This document shows positions 60,000 to 64,000 of a DNA stretch of 64,000 nt, in pieces (within the stretch, counting starts at the first letter, position 1; each line of letters opens with the position of its first letter). The position numbers were made by a program, and so were the translations under genes. Source of the stretch: Ramlibacter ginsenosidimutans (GTDB lineage Bacteria > Pseudomonadota > Gammaproteobacteria > Burkholderiales > Burkholderiaceae_C). The notes under the pieces are model-generated. The model searched no databases, was not told where the DNA came from, and saw only the letters and a list, made by a program, of their open reading frames with translations. The DNA lies in assembly GCF_042678185.1 (NCBI RefSeq), contig NZ_JBHUDQ010000006.1; one strand, written 5' to 3'.

Positions 60000-60659
60000 A
60001 TGCGAATCCTGTTGGTCGAAGACGATGCGATGATCGGCAAGGCCGTGCTGGACGTGCTGCGCACGGAGCATTACGCGGTGGACTGGGTACGCGATGGATC
60101 GGCAGCGGACGCTGCCTTGCTGGCTGAACGCTACGACCTGGTGTTGCTGGACCTCGGGCTCCCGCGGGCCGATGGGCTCAGCGTGCTGCGCGCATTGCGC
60201 TCGCGCCATGACCCGGTGCCGGTGCTGGTGGCGACTGCGCGCGACGCCGTCGGCGATCGCGTGGCCGGACTCGATGCCGGCGCCGACGACTACATCGTCA
60301 AGCCCTACGACACGGACGAACTGCTGGCCCGCGTGCGAGCCTTGCTCAGGCGCAGCGCAGCGCGGGGCGATCCGCTGATCACGCACAAGGGCGTGGAGCT
60401 GAACCCCGCCACGCGCGAGGCCAGCGTCAACGGCCAGCCGCTGAGCCTGACGCCACGCGAGTGGGCCTTGCTCGAGCCCATGCTGCAGCGACCCGGCGTC
60501 GTGTTCTCCAAGGCGCAGCTGGAGCAGAAACTTTACAGCTGGAAGGACGAGGTGAGCAGCAACGCGGTGGAGGTGTACGTGCACGGCCTGCGCAAGAAGC
60601 TCGGCGCCGACTTCATCCGCACCGTACGCGGCCTCGGCTACGTGGTGCCGCGAGACTGA
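60000..60659 (+). CDS. OmpR-family response regulator, QseB/PmrA type
   Basis: A 219-residue two-component response regulator. The receiver has the acidic pocket LLVEDDAMIG, the phospho-acceptor Asp in LVLLDLGLPRADGLSVL and the Lys in YIVKPYDTDEL. The C-terminal winged helix has FSKAQLEQKLYSWKDEVSSN and VYVHGLRKKLGADFIRTVRG, which match QseB closely. It overlaps the kinase gene by one base (TGATG). A candidate CTTAAG-type box lies before the downstream protease gene. Confidence 0.93.
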   Translation: MRILLVEDDAMIGKAVLDVLRTEHYAVDWVRDGSAADAALLAERYDLVLLDLGLPRADGLSVLRALRSRHDPVPVLVATARDAVGDRVAGLDAGADDYIVKPYDTDELLARVRALLRRSAARGDPLITHKGVELNPATREASVNGQPLSLTPREWALLEPMLQRPGVVFSKAQLEQKLYSWKDEVSSNAVEVYVHGLRKKLGADFIRTVRGLGYVVPRD

Positions 60660-61966
60660 TGGCTAAACGCACCGCCACTACCTGGTCGCTGCGCCGACGC
60701 CTGCTCACGCTGGTGCTGGTGGCGATCGGCTTCGTCACCGTGCTGCAGGCCGGCATCGCCTATCGCTCGGCGCTGGGCGAAGCGGACCGCATGTTCGACT
60801 ACCACCTGGAAGAAGTCGCGCGCTCGGTGCATGGCGGCGTGCCGTTCGCACCCGGCGAAGATGCGTCCGAGTATTCGGTGCAGGTGTGGGGACCGGACGG
60901 AACCACCTTGTACCGCTCCAACCGCAAGGAGTTGCCGGCGCCGGCCGTGCTCGGGTTCTCGGATTCGCGCGTGCAGGGCGTGCGGCTGCGCATCTACACC
61001 TTGCAGACGCCCGAGCACACCATCCAGATCGCGCAGGACCTCGATGCGCGCGAAGCACGGGCCCGCGAGCTCGCGCTCGGCGCCGTGATGCCCGTGCTGC
61101 TGCTGGCGCCGCTGCTGATGCTCGCGGTGGGTGCGGTGATCGGCGGCTCCCTCGCGCCGCTCGCGCGCATGCGGCGGCAGGTCGCCACGCGCGCGGCGCG
61201 CGATCTCTCGCCGCTCTCGGCGGAGGGGGTGCCCGAGGAGGTGAGGCCGCTCGTGGGCGAACTGAACGCGCTGTTCGCACGCGTGCAGGACACCTTGCAG
61301 GCGCAGGCCCATTTCGTCGCGGACGCGGCGCACGAACTGCGCTCGCCGCTGACGGCGTTGAAGCTGCAATTGCAAGCGGCGGAGCGGGCGCGCGACGATA
61401 CGGCGCGCCAGGCGGCCATAACCGCGCTGCGCGCGGGCATCGAGCGTTCGATCGGGCTCGTCGAGCAGCTGCTGGCGCTGGCGCGCCTGGAAGGCAAGCC
61501 GGAGCAGGCCAGCGAAGCCATCGACCTCGAGGAGCTCGCGCGCGAGGCCGTGTCGGAGCGGCTCGCAGGTGCGCACGCGAAGCAACTGGATCTCGGGCTC
61601 GCGACCAGCGAGCCCTTGCGCATCACCAGCAGCCGCGAGTCGCTGCTCCTGATCCTGCGCAACCTGCTGGACAACGCGATCAAGTACACGCCCGCCGGCG
61701 GCCGGATCGACATCGCCCACGGGCGCGACGCCGAAGGCCCATGGCTCGCCGTCGAGGACAGCGGACCGGGCATTCCGGAGGCGGAACTCCCGCGCGTGTT
61801 CGACCGCTTCTATCGCGTGCCCGGCAGCGACGCCGAGGGCAGCGGGCTCGGCCTGGCGATCGTGCGCACCGTGGCAGAACGGCTGGGCGCGCAGGTCCGG
61901 CTGGGCCGCTCAGCCAGCTTGGGCGGCCTGCGTGCCGAACTGCGCCTGCCGGCCGAAGTTTCTTAA
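60659..61966 (+). CDS. Membrane sensor histidine kinase, QseC/TctE-like
   Basis: A 435-residue kinase with one transmembrane helix near residues 15-32, a periplasmic sensor of about 130 residues and a second helix around residues 140-165 (MPVLLLAPLLMLAVGAVIGG). The HAMP-like linker leads to the H-box FVADAAHELRSPLTALKLQL, the N-box RNLLDNAIKYTPAGG, G1 VEDSGPGIPEAEL and G2 GSGLGLAIVRTV. All are intact. It is the partner of the overlapping regulator and lies 69 bases before a DegP-type protease gene. Confidence 0.93.
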   Translation: MAKRTATTWSLRRRLLTLVLVAIGFVTVLQAGIAYRSALGEADRMFDYHLEEVARSVHGGVPFAPGEDASEYSVQVWGPDGTTLYRSNRKELPAPAVLGFSDSRVQGVRLRIYTLQTPEHTIQIAQDLDAREARARELALGAVMPVLLLAPLLMLAVGAVIGGSLAPLARMRRQVATRAARDLSPLSAEGVPEEVRPLVGELNALFARVQDTLQAQAHFVADAAHELRSPLTALKLQLQAAERARDDTARQAAITALRAGIERSIGLVEQLLALARLEGKPEQASEAIDLEELAREAVSERLAGAHAKQLDLGLATSEPLRITSSRESLLLILRNLLDNAIKYTPAGGRIDIAHGRDAEGPWLAVEDSGPGIPEAELPRVFDRFYRVPGSDAEGSGLGLAIVRTVAERLGAQVRLGRSASLGGLRAELRLPAEVS

Positions 61967-61978
61967 GCCTGGTCTAAG
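61962..61978 (+). promoter_or_regulatory. Candidate QseB/PmrA box before the protease gene
   Basis: CTTAAG (61962-61967), a five-base spacer and TCTAAG (61973-61978) form a tandem pair close to the CTTAAG-N5-CTTAAG consensus recognised by PmrA/QseB-type regulators. It overlaps the stop codon of the kinase gene and lies about 58 bases before the protease start. The gene for a QseB-like regulator is directly upstream. Confidence 0.5.
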
Positions 61979-62035
61979 GCTGCGGCCGCATAGTCGGGGG
62001 GTACCAAAATCCACCCTGTCCGCAGAGGAGCCTTC

Positions 62036-63493
62036 GTGAACAACACCAAACTCAAGTCCGTGCCCCTGGTGCTCGCCCTGCTGGGCGCCGGCATCATCGG
62101 TGGCGCGGCCGTCGAAGCGGCCCACCACGCCGGCACGCCGGCCACGGCCGCCGTGCTTCCGCCCATGGCGCCGGCCACCGTCCAGTCGCCCACGCCCGGC
62201 GGCGGCACCGTGGTGATGCCCGATTTCCCGCTGATCACGCAACGCTACGGTCCGGCCGTGGTGAACATCAGCGTCAGCGGCAAGGCGCGCGCCACGCCCG
62301 ACATGAGCGACCCGATGGAGTTCTTCCGCCAGTTCCAGCGCGGCGGCGCCGTTCCCCAGCGCGAAGTGCCGGTGCGGGGCATGGGCTCGGGCTTCATCGT
62401 GGGTGCCGACGGCATCATCATGACCAACGCCCACGTGGTGAAGGACGCCACCGAGGTGGTGGTCAAGCTCACCGACCGGCGCGAGTTCAAGGCGAAGGTG
62501 CTGGGCAGCGACCCGAAGACCGACGTCGCGGTGCTGAAGATCAACGCGACCAACCTGCCGGTCGTGACGCTCGGCGACAGCGACAAGCTGCGCGTCGGCG
62601 AATGGGTGCTGGCGATCGGTGCGCCGTTCGGCTTCGAGAACACCGTCACCGCAGGCGTGGTGAGCGCGAAGGGCCGTTCGCTGCCGGACGACAGCGCCGT
62701 GCCTTTCATCCAGACCGACGTCGCGGTGAACCCCGGCAACTCGGGCGGTCCGCTGTTCAACGCGCGCGGTGAAGTGGTCGGCATCAACTCGCAGATCTAC
62801 AGCCAGTCGGGCGGTTACCAGGGCGTGTCCTTCGCCATCCCGATCGACCTGGCCGCGAAGATCAAGGACCAGATCGTTTCGCACGGCAAGGTGGAGCACG
62901 CCAAGCTGGGCGTCGCGGTGCAGGAAGTCAACCAGACCCTGGCCGACTCCTTCGGACTCGACCGGCCGGAAGGCGCGCTGGTCGCGAACGTGGAGAAGGG
63001 CAGCGCCGCGGACCGCGCGGGGCTGAAGCCCGGCGACGTGATCCGCTCGGCCAACGGCAAGCCCATCATCTCCTCCGGCGACCTGCCGGCGGTGGTGGGC
63101 CTCGCGCAGCCGGGTGAGCACCTGACCATGGACGTGTGGCGCCAGGGCAAGAAGCTGCAGCTCACCGCTGACCTCACGCCGAGCAACGACAAGGCCACGG
63201 CGGCCGCCGCGGTGGAGAACGAGCAGGGCGGCCGTCTCGGCCTGGCGCTGCGTCCGCTCGATCCGCAGGAGCGCAAGGAAGTGGGCGTCCGTGCCGGCGT
63301 GGTGGTCCAGGAAGTGGGTGGTCCGGCCGAGGCCGCCGGGGTGCAGCCGGGCGACATCGTGCTGGCCGTCAACGGCACGCCGGTGACGACGGTCGACCAG
63401 GTCAAGGCCGCGGTGTCGAAGTCGCAGAAATCCGTCGCGCTGCTGATCCAGCGCGGCGAGGACAAGATCTTCGTGCCGATCCGGCTGGGCTGA
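62036..63493 (+). CDS. Do/DegP (MucD)-type periplasmic serine protease
   Basis: A 485-residue HtrA-family protease of envelope quality control. The GTG at 62036 has GAGGAG upstream and opens a hydrophobic N-terminal signal or anchor (VPLVLALLGAGIIGGAAVEA). The catalytic triad is His in MTNAHVVKDA, Asp in KTDVAVLKI and Ser in NPGNSGGPLFN. Two PDZ domains follow (the second with GVVVQEVGGPAEAAGVQPGD). The neighbouring two-component system and the candidate box suggest envelope-stress control; a terminator ends the unit. Confidence 0.95.
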   Translation: MNNTKLKSVPLVLALLGAGIIGGAAVEAAHHAGTPATAAVLPPMAPATVQSPTPGGGTVVMPDFPLITQRYGPAVVNISVSGKARATPDMSDPMEFFRQFQRGGAVPQREVPVRGMGSGFIVGADGIIMTNAHVVKDATEVVVKLTDRREFKAKVLGSDPKTDVAVLKINATNLPVVTLGDSDKLRVGEWVLAIGAPFGFENTVTAGVVSAKGRSLPDDSAVPFIQTDVAVNPGNSGGPLFNARGEVVGINSQIYSQSGGYQGVSFAIPIDLAAKIKDQIVSHGKVEHAKLGVAVQEVNQTLADSFGLDRPEGALVANVEKGSAADRAGLKPGDVIRSANGKPIISSGDLPAVVGLAQPGEHLTMDVWRQGKKLQLTADLTPSNDKATAAAAVENEQGGRLGLALRPLDPQERKEVGVRAGVVVQEVGGPAEAAGVQPGDIVLAVNGTPVTTVDQVKAAVSKSQKSVALLIQRGEDKIFVPIRLG

Positions 63494-63511
63494 CGCTCAG
63501 CCACCCGACCC

Positions 63512-63540
63512 AAGCGCCGCCGCGAGCGGCGCTTTTTTTT
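63512..63540 (+). terminator. Rho-independent terminator after the protease gene
   Basis: AAGCGCCGC (63512-63520) and GCGGCGCTT (63526-63534) form a perfect 9-bp stem with loop CGCGA, followed by eight T residues counting from the stem. This is a textbook terminator for the two-component/protease unit. Confidence 0.92.
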
Positions 63541-63664
63541 GGTTGTTCGCCGATCTGCGGGGCGGACGAAGTCGTGCGCTCTTCGGAGCCCGGTGGGCGT
63601 CGCGGCAGGCGGCGTGGAAGAGGAGGGGCCCTCATGCCGTTAACGGGCGCGACGGGCCCTCGTA

Positions 63665-63744
63665 GGCTGGCGGTGAGCAGCGCGAACCCCAGCGATCCGG
63701 CGTAGCGCAGCGAGCTGGGGTTCGCCTGCGGCTCACCGCCAGCC
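63665..63744. repeat. Large two-segment hairpin element
   Basis: A long inverted repeat folds into a hairpin of 80 bases. GGCTGGCGGTGAGC (63665-63678) pairs perfectly with GCTCACCGCCAGCC (63731-63744), and inside it GCGAACCCCAGC (63682-63693) pairs perfectly with GCTGGGGTTCGC (63714-63725); a 3/5-base internal loop and a 20-base terminal loop are unpaired. No T-run follows. It is probably a REP-like repeat or a structured RNA; integron attC is unlikely. Confidence 0.7.
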
Positions 63745-63790
63745 TTGTATGTTTCTTTCCTAGACTCTAAGAGTTCGGGGCAACCCGGGC

Positions 63791-63865
63791 GGAGCGGGTG
63801 CACGCCGTCGCCAGCCTTTGGGCTTGGAACCTGTGTCGTAGATCTAGCGGCACCCGCTCCTTTTT
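63791..63865 (+). other. Structured element: 11-bp stem with large loop and T-run
   Basis: GGAGCGGGTGC (63791-63801) pairs perfectly with GCACCCGCTCC (63850-63860), enclosing 48 bases that contain a smaller stem (AGCC/GGCT), and is followed by five T residues. It could be a terminator with a long loop or a small structured RNA. The rest of the 63541-64000 stretch holds no gene I can support apart from the possible start at the edge. Confidence 0.5.
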
Positions 63866-63944
63866 CTCCTGTCCATCCGCAAAGGTCGGACAGTATCTTC
63901 CCGCCCGGCCTGGCCGGAGCACGCATGTACAAGGTTGACTAGGA

Positions 63945-64000
63945 ATGGAGCAGGAGAGGAACCCCCGTGCTGCGAGCGAACAAGCTCGTGAGGCGATCGT
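63945..64000 (+). CDS. Possible start of a gene cut by the right edge
   Basis: An ATG at 63945 opens a frame that runs to the window end (MEQERNPRAASEQAREAI). An alternative GTG about 21 bases later (63966) has AGGAGAGG upstream and is in another frame. Eighteen residues are too few to assign a family. The structured leader before it leaves room for a mobile-element end or a normal 5' leader. Confidence 0.25.
   Translation, partial: MEQERNPRAASEQAREAI

Noticed and set aside
63665..63744. Integron attC site
   Set aside because: The structure is a near-perfect hairpin with paired CGAAC/GTTCG inside, but lacks the core-site layout, extrahelical bases and cassette context of attC.

Overview
The window is about 64 kb of high-GC DNA from a betaproteobacterium of the Burkholderiales, most likely a Comamonadaceae member close to Ramlibacter or Variovorax. 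This is inferred from the gene content: an iscRSUA-hscBA-fdx operon, four orphan Bug/TctC periplasmic receptors, a QseB-type two-component system beside a DegP protease, and a GC-rich double-hairpin intergenic repeat. No identity search was possible.

Regions. (1) 1-9.3 kb is housekeeping: the N-terminal part of an aromatic aminotransferase, uvrB, a low-molecular-weight tyrosine phosphatase, and the complete ISC iron-sulfur operon with an IscR-type operator before iscR. (2) 9.4-11.3 kb is a secreted berberine-bridge-type flavoprotein. (3) 11.3-23.1 kb is one long minus-strand catabolic operon in which most genes overlap by 4 bases. It begins with a GntR/UTRA repressor behind a palindromic operator. 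A branched-chain-type ABC importer and a Bug receptor follow, then an aconitase-type hydratase, a cyclic-amidohydrolase, a flavoprotein and a PEP-mutase/isocitrate-lyase-type lyase. I could not assign its substrate. (4) 23.2-24.1 kb holds dnaQ and tRNA-Val(CAC). (5) 24.1-27.8 kb looks like a small accessory island at the tRNA: a toxin-antitoxin pair coupled to a DUF6941-type gene, a membrane protein and a TerB-like/BRCT protein.

(6) 27.8-33.3 kb carries a LysR regulator divergent from two tandem TauD-dioxygenase plus Bug-receptor pairs, then a LysE exporter. (7) 33.5-42.9 kb is an acyl-CoA catabolic locus around a divergent promoter: LysR, CoA-transferase, an acyl-CoA dehydrogenase pair and an enoyl-CoA hydratase on one side; a third acyl-CoA dehydrogenase, an SDR, an APH-fold kinase and a Bug receptor on the other. 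(8) 43.1-47.9 kb has a soluble histidine kinase with a small overlapping gene, a MocR regulator, a beta-lactamase-fold serine hydrolase and a LuxR-type regulator.

(9) 48.0-57.7 kb is the most interesting part. Next to an ABC1-family kinase and an alpha/beta hydrolase lies a compact fatty-acid-type biosynthetic operon: alpha/beta hydrolase, ferritin-like diiron protein, ACP, ketosynthase, hydroxyacyl-ACP dehydratase, fatty acyl-AMP ligase, membrane desaturase, second ACP. The last three are in the order that defines terminal-alkyne cassettes (JamABC/TtuABC), so the product may be an unusual unsaturated or alkynyl acyl chain. (10) 57.7-64.0 kb holds a small heat-shock protein, an exported protein, a lytic-transglycosylase-like protein, a QseBC-like system, a DegP/MucD protease with a candidate QseB/PmrA box, and a gene-poor right edge with two strong hairpins and possibly the start of another gene.
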